The notes under the pieces: generated by a model
Told to the model about the DNA's origin: nothing
Database searches by the model: none
Seen by the model: the letters and a program-made list of their open reading frames with translations, nothing else
Translations under genes and position numbers: made by a program
Assembly (NCBI GenBank): GCA_019136655.1
Contig: JAGVTU010000006.1
Span: forward strand, 1-64,000
Source of the DNA: Bacteroidota bacterium
GTDB lineage: Bacteria; Bacteroidota; Bacteroidia; AKYH767-A; OLB10
DNA: 64,000 nucleotides
Direction of reading: 5' to 3'
Part shown: positions 15,881-25,096 of the stretch, piece by piece
How the letters are laid out: each line of letters begins with the position of its first letter
Position numbering within the stretch: position 1 is the stretch's first letter

Positions 15881-17254
15881 TCAATTAGTTGCCTGTGGTG
15901 CTTCTGCTGAATGAATCTCACCAGCTGCATGTTTGCCTCTAGCCGAAAGAAACCAGATGTAACTCATCCACAGAATCGGAAAAATAGCCATACGGTAACG
16001 ACTGCATCCAACAACTCCCGTAAAAATCACTATATAAGCTATCAGAATCAGAAAAACAATTCTGTCGGGGATGGCAATGTTTCTTGCAAATAAAAAACGA
16101 ATCAAACAATAGAAAATAAAAATATTAAACAGTGCTGTCAGTCCGAGATACAATACCACAATCGGATTAAAAGTTTTTACATAATCCACTACACCTGAAA
16201 TTCCATTCTGAGAATAATAATATTTCCATCCCTTCTCCTGCACATAGTCAGGGTTCACAAAAAATGCCATCAGGTCGAAGCGTCCATGGTCGGTGAAGAA
16301 ATATACCATGCCTTTTAACTGTGCCCATACAAATCGTGCTTTGTTTTCTTTCACCAGTTTAAAACTTTCACGCATCAGCATATCGCTGTAACTCTTCAAG
16401 TCGGGTTGTTGCCTTGCAACCTGCACAACACTGTCAATCTTTGCCTGTGCAACTGCATTGCCTCTTTCGCCAACAGCGAGATAGGCTCCATACTCTGAAA
16501 AATATTTTTCATTAACTGTACTGTAATGGAAATAACCGGTTACATGATAATTATAGGCTGACATGGAGATGACAACAGCCAGTGGCAGCAATGAAATAAG
16601 CACTTCGCGGAGATGGAATATTTTCTTGGTATAAAACAACAGCGCGATAACCGGTACTGCAACACTGAACAAATACAACACAGGCTTGGTTAGAATGGCA
16701 AGTGCAATACATATACAAAAACCTAAAAATGCTTTTGCATCACGTATTGAATGATGAAAAAATATCAGTGCCAGAATCAGAAAAAACTGAAACAGCACAT
16801 CTGCCATAACCATGTTGGCATAGATAAACTGCGTTGGAAAAAACAACAATGGCAACAATGCCAGCCATCTTTTTACAGGACGAATGCCTGTGAGTTGCCA
16901 GAATAAAAAACAGCAAAGTATCAGCGAAAAAACACTGATTATGTTCTGTATGGCAAGTGCAAAAAAAGTATTGGTGGAGATAAACTGAATCAGAAATAAA
17001 AATATTGCATACAAAGGCGGTCGCCTCGAATACATGGTATCATCATGCGGCAAACCCCAGTCTCCGGCATACCATGAGCCATGTGCTCTAAGGTTGGTTG
17101 CCTGATGCAGGTAATCTGTACTGTCCACAGAAAAAGCAATGTGGTTGTATTTCATTGCAAGCAGAAAAAACAACAAATGCAATGCAGCCAGCACGATTAC
17201 CAGAAAAACATTTCTGGAAAGCCAAAGATTAAAGTGCGTTATTAATGACCTCAT
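15881..17254 (-). CDS. glycosyltransferase family 39 (ArnT/PMT-like) integral membrane protein
   Basis: A 457-residue polytopic membrane protein with about ten hydrophobic segments. After the first one comes a periplasmic loop with DSTDYLHQATNLRAHGSW and YSRRPPLYAIFL, matching the D-x-x-x-Y and R-x-P-x-Y-P layout of GT-C enzymes that use polyprenyl-phosphate sugars. A second soluble part (about 255-330) resembles the GT39 loop. The substrate cannot be told. It starts 19 bases after the PorU2 gene, so it may be read through from it. An attractive but untested idea is glycosylation of exported proteins. Confidence 0.75.
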   Translation of the reverse strand: MRSLITHFNLWLSRNVFLVIVLAALHLLFFLLAMKYNHIAFSVDSTDYLHQATNLRAHGSWYAGDWGLPHDDTMYSRRPPLYAIFLFLIQFISTNTFFALAIQNIISVFSLILCCFLFWQLTGIRPVKRWLALLPLLFFPTQFIYANMVMADVLFQFFLILALIFFHHSIRDAKAFLGFCICIALAILTKPVLYLFSVAVPVIALLFYTKKIFHLREVLISLLPLAVVISMSAYNYHVTGYFHYSTVNEKYFSEYGAYLAVGERGNAVAQAKIDSVVQVARQQPDLKSYSDMLMRESFKLVKENKARFVWAQLKGMVYFFTDHGRFDLMAFFVNPDYVQEKGWKYYYSQNGISGVVDYVKTFNPIVVLYLGLTALFNIFIFYCLIRFLFARNIAIPDRIVFLILIAYIVIFTGVVGCSRYRMAIFPILWMSYIWFLSARGKHAAGEIHSAEAPQATN

Positions 17255-17273
17255 AGGCTTTGCATGGTATGCA

Positions 17274-20200
17274 CTATTTCAGCAAATACATTTTACCCCA
17301 TCCTTTGCCGATAAATTTATCGGCAGAAGTAGCGCGATGGTCAATGTCGTCACCGTTAATTTTTGTAATCACGCGATAAAGGTAAACACCTTTTGCCAAA
17401 CGATCGCCAAACTCATCCTTGCCATCCCATGCAAACTCACTGATGTTTCTTCCAATATGCATAGGCCCCAGCTCGTCCTGCGTAATCTCCCTCACCACTT
17501 TACCGCTGATGTTGATGATTTGTATTTTGAAATAGGTAGGAATTTCGGAGCCGGTAAGTGTGAACACAAAACGTGTGCTTGTGGTAAACGGATTCGGATA
17601 ATTGAACACATGCGTAATAGAGCTTTTTGTAATCACTTCAAACGAAATGCGGTAGTCGTTGCTGCCACTGAGGTTTCCCGACTCATCTCGCGCCTGTGCC
17701 CGAAGTTCGTAAATGCCGTCCACGTTGAATATGGGATGATATTCTATCCTGAAAACATTGTCGGGCAACTGTGCCGGTGTCCACTGCAACAGGTCGGGCG
17801 ACATGGATGTATTGGAAGCAGGTTCAAAGAATAACTGTTGTTCAACTCCGTCAGGTGATTTGATATAAATCTTATACTTTGAAGTATCGTTGAGTGCCAG
17901 GTATCTGTTCTCGTCTTTCAGTTTTATAACTATCAGTGGTTTTGCAGATACAATATCACCATTCAGAATATGTTGTCCGTCAAATGTAACATCAAGTATG
18001 GGATTGGTTACGTCTTTGTTTACGTTGAAACTAATTTTAGCAAAGTTGTTGAAGTGATATTGCTCAGGCTGATCATTTCGCGGGTTTACTTCCATCCACA
18101 GTGTGTTTATGCCCGGATAATTCTGCGTGCTGAATTTTACAGAAGCATTCAGCGTATCGCCATGCAGCAATGCACGAAAGCGTGGTGATGCAATATCTTT
18201 TCTTACATTGTTGTTGTCGTAGAGATAATAATCCACCAGCAAGTCGCTCATATCAGAAGTACTTATATTCTCAACCGGCATTTTCCAGTAAATGGTATCT
18301 CCCTGTTCCACATCAGCCGACATAAACTCAGCACCTACAGGATTCAACACTGCCTCCGGTACTTCCTGATAATATATCTGCCAGCGATTCAGCTGTGGTG
18401 GTGTTCTGAAAACTGAATCTTCCATATAGCATCTCAAAAATAATTTCGGATAAACATACGGACTGATGTTCAGATTAAAATCCATTTGTGATGGCTGTAT
18501 GGCAGTGTACAATGTATGTTCTGTACCAACTGTATCAATTCCTACAATGTCAAGTGCAAGTGTGTCTGTAGCAGTTGGCTCCACACTGTTGCTGGCCCAG
18601 TGAAGCGAGTTCCATTGTATGGCAGGTCCTATAACTTCTGATGTAACATATCCTTTATACCAGTTGCCACCAATGAGTGTGGTGAAAGTAATATTCTCTA
18701 CTGTATCATTTGCGGCAACAACTGTTTGCGCTGTTGACGGAATTCCTTTTCTGAAAAAGAAAATAAAATGCTTGCTGTTGGGAATCGTATCCACATTATT
18801 TATTCCGTTCTGTGACAGTGCAAACCTAAACTGCCCCGACCATGAGCTGCTCATGTAATGATTGGTAACACTGTAGAGCAACACATAATTTCCTGTTGGA
18901 ATACGATTGATAAAATTTGCAAGACTGTCAAGGTTGCGGTAAATCAAATGTCCTTTAACTGAAAATACCGAATCGGTGGAGAAAGCAAAAAACGGCTGCG
19001 CTCCGTTTACTACTGCCTGGCAGGAGTCGTTATATGGTGGCTGATTGATATTTCCAAACTGCCCTGCATAGGTTCCTGTATTCCAGTTTTCGAGTGAAAT
19101 GGAATCGAGTACAACTGCATAAATTGCATTATAATTACATCCTCCTGTTGCTATCAGCTGATTATTGAGCTGAACATTATCGGAAGTGATACCCTGCCCG
19201 GGAACTTTCCATGTTGACACCCGTAGTTCGGCCTGCGTATTGTCGAAGTCCCATCTGCGCTGTGGTTTATCATACACAATATTGGAGTAGCCATCATTCT
19301 TAAACTGAAAGAAATGCGCCTGACTCCACCCTGTTTTCTGTGGAATGTAAATGAATGAACTTTCTTTCCAACGGTAATTATTCGGATAAAGCGAAGGGTC
19401 GAGGCTTACGCGCCAGTAATACACTCTGCCACTGTCGCATGTAAACGGCAATGGCCATTTCACCACTCCGCCTGTCTGAGTAAATGTCTTGGTACGAAGG
19501 AATGGTGAATTGAATGCATCGGTAGTATCCACTTCGAAGCGGTAAGTTTTTGATGGTGCATAAATGTTATCCGTAGTTGCTTTCAGTATTACTGATGCAT
19601 CAGGAACAATAGCATACTTAAACGGATATACCGGAGTAATATCTGTAGAGATAATCTGCAATGGAATGTTCAACACATTATTGTTGGCTTCATTACATTC
19701 AGTTATCACTCCGCTGTAGTCAACCGTTACATCAAAATAATTAAATCCCGGTCCGCGGTTCAGGTCGGTGCTGAATGTTACACGTAATGTATCCGTATAG
19801 GGTATGTAGCGCAACAACGTATCAATGGTAAGTGTTGAGTTGTCAGGAAACTTGCGAACGATATGCACCGATACAGAATCGGTGGTTACTCTTCCCAAAT
19901 TCTTTATAACCACATTCAAATCAAAAGTCGGAAGGTCTGTGGTAACTTCTGCGGGATTAAAAAACACTGATGGTTGTTTTATTTCATAGTCGGGCAAGTC
20001 AGATGGCGCAAGTTTCAGAGCAGGATCACCATGCCACAACATTCCCAATGCAGTAGATTTATAAACGATTCCTGCATTGTTGTAATACATCACTATCAAA
20101 GAGTCTAATGCATTTTTAATTGATATGCCCACAGGCAGACTGTAATCGCGATAGGCAATATTTCTGTATAACTGCAATGAGTAATCACCCAGCTCCTGAA

Positions 20201-22340
20201 TATTTCCAAGTCGTGGTTTTGCAAGAAACCCTACTGAACCTTTTTGCGGCAGCAACACAAAATCTTCGTTAAGCAATCGCGTAGGCGAATAAATATCACC
20301 CACATTACACGACTGTGCAAACACCACCGGATATCGTCCTGCATTGTGCCAGTTTTGAGGAATGTCTGTTGCTATATCGAAAGTAGAACCGGCAGCATGA
20401 CCAAAAAATGTCATGATGTTTACACCACTGTCAATGCGTGCCTGCAATTCAAGTGCCTGAATATATTCTATTGGGTCTGTCGAAATTTTATAATAGCTCG
20501 TCACCGTTGCACCCATCAGCGTATCACTAATGGCAGCAGCATTCTGATCCATATAATTTTTTATGCTCTGCTGCTCAAATCCTGTGTTGCCTCCCACAAA
20601 ATGCAATACATGCTTAAGCCAGTCTTCAGGACAAACCTGTCTCGCAGCTTCATGCGACTGTGCTTTCTCCAAATAGTTGGCTACATCCGTTGTGTTTTGC
20701 GCAGCAAGACGGCCTGTTGCCAAATGTGGCACATAGGTAGTGTCTGTAATTTTATTGCTGAACATGAAATCCGATGGCGGATTGCCATAGGTAGGCACCA
20801 GACTCAATTCGTTGTATGCGGGATTTAATCTTACCACTTCGGGATAAATGGCCTTGCCTATCAGAAATAAATACTGAGGTTTGTTGTTGAATGTATTGAT
20901 GGCATAAGCGCAAAAGTTTTTAATGGACAGTGAATGTTGGTTAATACCATAAGCAAACTGATCATACAAATCGCTGATGTCAGCCAGCAGTGGGTTATAA
21001 CCTGTGGCAAGTCTGAAATTGGAATAGTTAACAGCTTCGCTCCACAATTTTTTATGCGAAACAATCAGGTAATCATATTGCGGCTGATTATATGCGTAAT
21101 TGATAAACCGTGCAAACTTTTGCGGATCGGTATCGGTGTTCACAGGTGCAATCAGAAAATCTGCTGACGTACTGTAGGAAGCTGATTCGGCAGCCAACAG
21201 ACAACTGCTTTCTGTTCCGCCAAAAGGTATGAGTGCCTGCAGAAGATTGCCGGTGCGCACAGTGGTAATTTTACTTATCGTATCTCCGGCTAACAGATAA
21301 ATATAACGGGGGGTATTGTCGCTGTTCAGATAATCATTCAGGTCAACGCGAAGTTTGCTGCCACTGCCGCTGACAGAAAAAAACTGAAAAGGTGTGCTCT
21401 CTCCCGAAAAAGTATTTGCATGAGCATATCGCAGGTTGTAATATGTTACCGACATGCGGTTGGAGCCTCCGCCATTGGCAGTGCCCGAAAACTGCAACGT
21501 ATTATTTGCAGCGAGTGCAGTAAGCGAAAGAGTAAAATTAAAATCGTAGCGCGTGTATCCGAAAATATTATTGTCGGTAAAAACCTGATTGCCGTTTATC
21601 GCAACATTAAACGTATGAAAATATCCGTCATAGTTGGCATTCACCATTCGCACATCCATCACAGGTGGTGGTGCATTCACTGAGGTCGAAAGGTTGGGTG
21701 TGTCAAATGTTTCTGATGGAGTGTTCACGCTGAATGGTGTTCCTGAAAAACCTTCGGGGCCTGAATATGATGGATCTATATCACCCTGCGAATCGCCTTT
21801 CAGATATTCACCTGTATAATTTTTACGACTCACCTTTGTGATATAATCCAGTGGCGTATATGCACTGAAGTTTACATCGTTCTCAAGAATCATTCTTTTT
21901 ACGGGAGTGCCCGGCAACACTGCTGCCGTAAGAAAATAAACTGCCGTATCGCTGAACAAACTGTAGTCGGGGTTTAGCTGATCCGAAGGATTTTCATACA
22001 GCGGTTTGTCGGCCCATCCGTCATTGGGTTTGCCATAAAATTCAATATAATCTGTCGGGTCAAAAGTGTTGTCGGCTTCGCCTGCTACGTAGATGTATTG
22101 CTCCGTGCCGTTATGAAAAATCTGAAAGTTGTGCGGGTTTTGTGTTACGTTAAATCCTGCCTGCTGCAAGGTGGAATAGTCCAGCCGGTAAATTCCTTTT
22201 TTCCAGACTTTAATTTTGAAATACTGCTGTGCCGAATAAGGCTGCGAGCCGTTGAAGTTAATCCAGCTGTTGGCATACTGTGCATTTAACACAGCAGGAC
22301 TCAGAAACAGAATAAAAATTAACGAGTAAAGTTTTCTCAT
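17274..22340 (-). CDS. porU2: PorU2-type C25 (gingipain-like) protease of the type IX secretion system
   Basis: A 1688-residue exported protein with a signal peptide (about 1-20, ending LNAQ). Beta-rich N-terminal domains (about 25-400) precede a C25 peptidase domain (about 400-790). The Cys-His pair can be placed at His648 in FFGHAAGS and Cys678 in AQSCNVGD. A series of Ig-like CARDB/Big modules (about 800-1550) follows, and the C-terminal FlgD-like/T9SS-type domain (NYPNPFTTSTRF ... LAKGVYLYRV). Canonical PorU is about 1100-1300 residues, so the extra length and the Ig string point to the PorU2 paralogue, whose cargo is less understood. The start codon overlaps the stop of the PorV-like gene (ATGA). 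Confidence 0.85.
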   Translation of the reverse strand: MRKLYSLIFILFLSPAVLNAQYANSWINFNGSQPYSAQQYFKIKVWKKGIYRLDYSTLQQAGFNVTQNPHNFQIFHNGTEQYIYVAGEADNTFDPTDYIEFYGKPNDGWADKPLYENPSDQLNPDYSLFSDTAVYFLTAAVLPGTPVKRMILENDVNFSAYTPLDYITKVSRKNYTGEYLKGDSQGDIDPSYSGPEGFSGTPFSVNTPSETFDTPNLSTSVNAPPPVMDVRMVNANYDGYFHTFNVAINGNQVFTDNNIFGYTRYDFNFTLSLTALAANNTLQFSGTANGGGSNRMSVTYYNLRYAHANTFSGESTPFQFFSVSGSGSKLRVDLNDYLNSDNTPRYIYLLAGDTISKITTVRTGNLLQALIPFGGTESSCLLAAESASYSTSADFLIAPVNTDTDPQKFARFINYAYNQPQYDYLIVSHKKLWSEAVNYSNFRLATGYNPLLADISDLYDQFAYGINQHSLSIKNFCAYAINTFNNKPQYLFLIGKAIYPEVVRLNPAYNELSLVPTYGNPPSDFMFSNKITDTTYVPHLATGRLAAQNTTDVANYLEKAQSHEAARQVCPEDWLKHVLHFVGGNTGFEQQSIKNYMDQNAAAISDTLMGATVTSYYKISTDPIEYIQALELQARIDSGVNIMTFFGHAAGSTFDIATDIPQNWHNAGRYPVVFAQSCNVGDIYSPTRLLNEDFVLLPQKGSVGFLAKPRLGNIQELGDYSLQLYRNIAYRDYSLPVGISIKNALDSLIVMYYNNAGIVYKSTALGMLWHGDPALKLAPSDLPDYEIKQPSVFFNPAEVTTDLPTFDLNVVIKNLGRVTTDSVSVHIVRKFPDNSTLTIDTLLRYIPYTDTLRVTFSTDLNRGPGFNYFDVTVDYSGVITECNEANNNVLNIPLQIISTDITPVYPFKYAIVPDASVILKATTDNIYAPSKTYRFEVDTTDAFNSPFLRTKTFTQTGGVVKWPLPFTCDSGRVYYWRVSLDPSLYPNNYRWKESSFIYIPQKTGWSQAHFFQFKNDGYSNIVYDKPQRRWDFDNTQAELRVSTWKVPGQGITSDNVQLNNQLIATGGCNYNAIYAVVLDSISLENWNTGTYAGQFGNINQPPYNDSCQAVVNGAQPFFAFSTDSVFSVKGHLIYRNLDSLANFINRIPTGNYVLLYSVTNHYMSSSWSGQFRFALSQNGINNVDTIPNSKHFIFFFRKGIPSTAQTVVAANDTVENITFTTLIGGNWYKGYVTSEVIGPAIQWNSLHWASNSVEPTATDTLALDIVGIDTVGTEHTLYTAIQPSQMDFNLNISPYVYPKLFLRCYMEDSVFRTPPQLNRWQIYYQEVPEAVLNPVGAEFMSADVEQGDTIYWKMPVENISTSDMSDLLVDYYLYDNNNVRKDIASPRFRALLHGDTLNASVKFSTQNYPGINTLWMEVNPRNDQPEQYHFNNFAKISFNVNKDVTNPILDVTFDGQHILNGDIVSAKPLIVIKLKDENRYLALNDTSKYKIYIKSPDGVEQQLFFEPASNTSMSPDLLQWTPAQLPDNVFRIEYHPIFNVDGIYELRAQARDESGNLSGSNDYRISFEVITKSSITHVFNYPNPFTTSTRFVFTLTGSEIPTYFKIQIINISGKVVREITQDELGPMHIGRNISEFAWDGKDEFGDRLAKGVYLYRVITKINGDDIDHRATSADKFIGKGWGKMYLLK

Positions 22341-23410
22341 GTTTTTTTCTGCTTATAAATATTCAGTCTTATTGAAAACACGTTTGAATACAAATTGTTG
22401 CTGTTGCCAATGTTGGTGAGGGCATAGTCTATTGACAAACTTTTGAGCCGTATGCCCACTCCGAGGTTTGGCTGCACGGTAGTTTTCTTTTTTCCGTCCA
22501 TATCAGTCACCTGCTGAAAGTTGCTGATGCCTGTTCGCAGAAATATCAGATGGTTGTAGCCTGCTTCAATTCCTACACGCGGATCAATGCTGGCAAAATT
22601 TGTTTTAATGAGTGTATTCCTTTTTCCGTCAAAAGTCATTTCAAGATCGAGTGCAGGCGCTATGCTGAATTTTTTCAGTATAAACTCTCTCGACACTCCG
22701 GGTATCAGGCGAGGCAATATAAGCTCCAAACCGTTTTCGGGAATCTCGTTTCCTGTTTCAATAAAAACTTCTTTTGTGCGGTCGTTCAGCGAGTAGCTCC
22801 ATGCGTTGAAGGTAGAAGTTACATCTCTGAGCACTGCACCCACTCGCCATTCACCGGTGGTATATTGCAAACCTGCATCCAGGCCAAATCCCCATGCTTT
22901 GGCAAAATCGCCTACCTTGCGGTGAATGATTTTTACGTTGGCGCCATAGTGCAGCCCCGTGATGCGCGACTTCGAAGCAAACGAAATAAGAAATGCATAA
23001 TCGGCAGCCGAAAATCCGGTAATGCGGTCGTAGTTGATGTTGCCGTCTTTGTCTTTGAGGTCAATGGTGTTGGCAATATCGTCAATGCCGAAACGCAACA
23101 CCGAAACACCAATGTGGCGCATGGAGTCTATAGGAGCAGTAATACCCAAATAATCGTACTTGGCAATGCCTGCAAAATATTCGTTGTGCATAAATGCCAG
23201 CTGAATGTCGCCTTTGGCAAGTGCCAGACCTGCAGGGTTCCAGTAGCCGGCTGTTACATCGTTGACCTGCGACACCTGTGCACCACCCATGCCCAGAGCG
23301 CGGCCACCTACTCCGAGCGACAAAAATTCATTGCTGTATTTAGGTGCGGTTTGTCCCCATGCCTGCAAACCAATGCCTGTGGCCAAGGCCAGAAGGGCTG
23401 CTCTTATCAT
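22337..23410 (-). CDS. PorV/PorQ family outer membrane protein
   Basis: A 357-residue beta-barrel with a signal peptide (MIRAALLALATGIGLQAWGQ). The family signature at the mature N-terminus reads EFLSLGVGGRALGMGGAQVSQVNDVTAGYWNPAGLA, close to PorV/PorQ and more distantly FadL-like. PorV shuttles T9SS cargo to the PorU sortase; a 4-base overlap with porU2 suggests this copy serves PorU2. ATG 23410 was chosen because it gives a clean signal peptide. An in-frame ATG at 23497 lies just after a minus-strand AGGAGG and would add 29 residues. Confidence 0.82.
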   Translation of the reverse strand: MIRAALLALATGIGLQAWGQTAPKYSNEFLSLGVGGRALGMGGAQVSQVNDVTAGYWNPAGLALAKGDIQLAFMHNEYFAGIAKYDYLGITAPIDSMRHIGVSVLRFGIDDIANTIDLKDKDGNINYDRITGFSAADYAFLISFASKSRITGLHYGANVKIIHRKVGDFAKAWGFGLDAGLQYTTGEWRVGAVLRDVTSTFNAWSYSLNDRTKEVFIETGNEIPENGLELILPRLIPGVSREFILKKFSIAPALDLEMTFDGKRNTLIKTNFASIDPRVGIEAGYNHLIFLRTGISNFQQVTDMDGKKKTTVQPNLGVGIRLKSLSIDYALTNIGNSNNLYSNVFSIRLNIYKQKKT

Positions 23411-23514
23411 ACTTTGTTTAAGTTGGTTAAATTTTTTAAACGTGAAATGACATAAAATATTTCTTATGCCTGCTAACTTGCTTTTATGGAAAATCATCTG
23501 AAAAAATACCTCCT

Positions 23515-23522
23515 CAAATGTA
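23515..23522 (-). promoter_or_regulatory. possible -7 element (TACATTTG) for the porV-like/porU2 operon
   Basis: On the minus strand TACATTTG fits TAnnTTTG, about 105 bases before the chosen start and 18 before the alternative ATG at 23497. No -33 TTTG at the right distance. Confidence 0.35.
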
Positions 23523-23581
23523 TAGTTTCCGCAGAAATTCCGGTAACGGCTCAGGTTTTATTTTCTAACAAAATAAGGGGG

Positions 23582-23656
23582 AATGGAGAGTTGAGAATGG
23601 ATAATTGAAAATGGAGAGTTGAGAATGGATAATTGACAATGGAGAGTTGAGAATGG
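23582..23656 (+). repeat. 28-bp direct repeat, three copies
   Basis: Units begin at 23582, 23610 and 23638 with AATGGAGAGTTGAGAATGG followed by ATAATTGA; the last unit is partial. AT-rich, non-coding. Confidence 0.85.
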
Positions 23657-23665
23657 TCTGCATTG

Positions 23666-23850
23666 CCTTGGCGCACCCGTGGCCTTAGAGGGCGCTGACG
23701 CAATAATTTTTTTACACATTCCTTCGCGCACCCGTGGCCCTAAAGGGCGCTTACGCGCTTCGAATATGATGGGCAAGAGGCAAGCTCTCGCTGGGTTGTT
23801 TACATCTTACACCCAGCAGTTCCGCAGTACTGCGGAATACCGGGTGTCAG
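23666..23850 (+). repeat. interspersed intergenic repeat, copies 1 (partial) and 2
   Basis: The first module (GCACCCGTGGCCTTAGAGGG) occurs at 23672 and again at about 23729 (CCTAAAGGG variant). The second is followed by CGCTTCGAATATGATG, a variable part, and the hairpin module GCAGTTCCGCAGTACTGCGG with flanking ACACCC / GGGTGT arms. The same two-module element recurs at 24111, 34273 and 40166. Confidence 0.8.
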
Positions 23851-23871
23851 GGATTTTTAAAAACAAAAGGT

Positions 23872-24084
23872 GATGAATTATGGGAAGGCAGGGAGAGGTT
23901 ATGTTGAGGCAGGAATAAATTATGATAAGGCAGGTGTTGTTGATGGTGAGGCAGGAATATGTTATGTGCCGACAGGGATTAGTGAAGGTGCGACAGGAAC
24001 CAATTATGTGACAAAAGGAATGTGTTATGGGTAGTTAGGAACGGTTAAAGGGCCGTTAGGAATGGATTATGTGACGATATGGCA
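23872..24084 (+). repeat. degenerate 21-bp tandem repeat (about 10 units) with a 53-residue heptad-repeat open frame
   Basis: Successive 21-base units share NNNTTATGNNRAGGCAGGAAT and drift steadily. Ten units can be aligned with one single-base insertion near the start. Because 21 is a multiple of three, one frame (ATG 23873 to TAG 24034) stays open for 53 residues and reads as heptads of the form N-Y-x-x-A/T-G-I, for example NYDKAGV and CYVPTGI. No ribosome site or promoter is evident; translation is uncertain. Confidence 0.7.
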
Positions 24085-24110
24085 GCGTTTTATTTTGGGA
24101 GATGTTGTAT

Positions 24111-24227
24111 TTCCTTCGTGCACCCGTGGCCTTAGAGGGCGCTTACGCGCTTCGAATACGATGAGCAACACAGCAAGATAACGTTTTACACCCTGCAGTT
24201 TCGCAGTACTGTGGAATGCAGGGTTGT
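24111..24227 (+). repeat. interspersed intergenic repeat, copy 3
   Basis: CACCCGTGGCCTTAGAGGGC at 24121 with CGCTTCGAATACGATGAGCA, then the second module with TTTCGCAGTACTGTGGAA inside CCCTGCAG / CTGCAGGG-like arms. About 117 bases. Confidence 0.8.
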
Positions 24228-24246
24228 TTCTATTAATTCTTATTAA

Positions 24247-24445
24247 TTGTTCTTTTGGCTTGAACCAATCCCGCAGTTCAGCGGGACCAAAAGTTCAAGG
24301 CTGTATAAGAATATTTTGTTTCATTGTTCTTTTGTCTTGACACAATCCCGCAGTTCAGCGGGATTGCTTAATGTAATCACTCTTAATTGTTCTTTTGTCT
24401 TGACACAAAAGAACCAAAAAGTCAAGCCTGATGAAAAATCAACTA
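24247..24445 (+). repeat. TTGTTCTTTTG repeat family, three copies with CCCGC-N6-GCGGG hairpins
   Basis: Copies start at 24247, 24324 and 24387 (TTGTTCTTTTGTCTTGACAC, the first with GGCTTGAACC). The first two carry the small palindrome CCCGCAGTTCAGCGGG. The third continues into AAAAGAACCAAAAAGTCAAG, which is self-complementary with its own start. I recognise this as a common Bacteroidota intergenic repeat. Open frames across it are not credible genes. Confidence 0.75.
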
Positions 24446-25096
24446 AAATATTGTTCATTTCATCACGCAACCCAATGTCGCTGCGCTCGGGGTTGCTTAC
24501 TTGTGCCTTACGCTTTGAAATGAACTGCTATTTCTTAACGTTGATTTTTCATAGGGCGGTTTGGGGGTTAATATTTAAAAGCGTATTCGTGTTGTTTAAG
24601 TGTTGCTATTTTTTAATTGATTTTTTATAGGATGGTTTATATGATAAAATCAGGGGTGATTTTTGAAAAAAATTGTAAATAATTGATAGTCAGATGTTTA
24701 TGATTTTGGGAGGTTTTGTAAGGTTTGGTGGATTTGTGTGCGGAATTGTGGACTGATTTTGATGGCCGGAATGGTTGGGTTGGTGGTGGCCAGGGGGTGT
24801 TTTGCGGCCTGAATGATGGTGGTTGTTTGGAGAAAAGTTTTTGCAGAAAAGGGTTAAGGATCAGAGGGGTGAAGTGATTGAAGGAAAGGTTGTGTTGTGT
24901 GGTTTTGAAAAAGTGGTTGGGCAAATTTTATTTTCAGAAAAATGAAACTTTTATTTTTTGAAGGTTGTAAAAGGATGCAGAAAAGCGGTGTAAGAAAAGT
25001 TGAAACTGAGAGTTGCAAAAACCAAGCCGCAAATTGAATAAAACGAATCGAATTGAAAAATAAATATTCTTTTAAACACTAATTAAATTATTAAAA
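24446..25096. other. gene-free stretch, partly C-poor and G+T-rich
   Basis: No convincing gene. About 24460-24560 carries another palindromic piece (CAACCCAATGTCGCTGCGCTCGGGGTTG). About 24640-24960 is markedly poor in C on the plus strand, with runs of GGTTGGTGG type. The last 100 bases are AT-rich and lead into the gene at 25097. Confidence 0.6.

Noticed and set aside
22550-23455. 301-residue plus-strand frame
   Set aside because: Antisense to the PorV/PorQ-like gene, which has a clear signal peptide and family motif.
24247-24630. 127-residue plus-strand frame
   Set aside because: It runs through the TTGTTCTTTTG repeats, and its peptide repeats (CSFVLTQ) come from the DNA repeat; no promoter or domain.
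24637-24924. 95-residue minus-strand frame rich in Pro, Gln and Phe
   Set aside because: A product of the C-poor composition of this stretch; low complexity, no domain.
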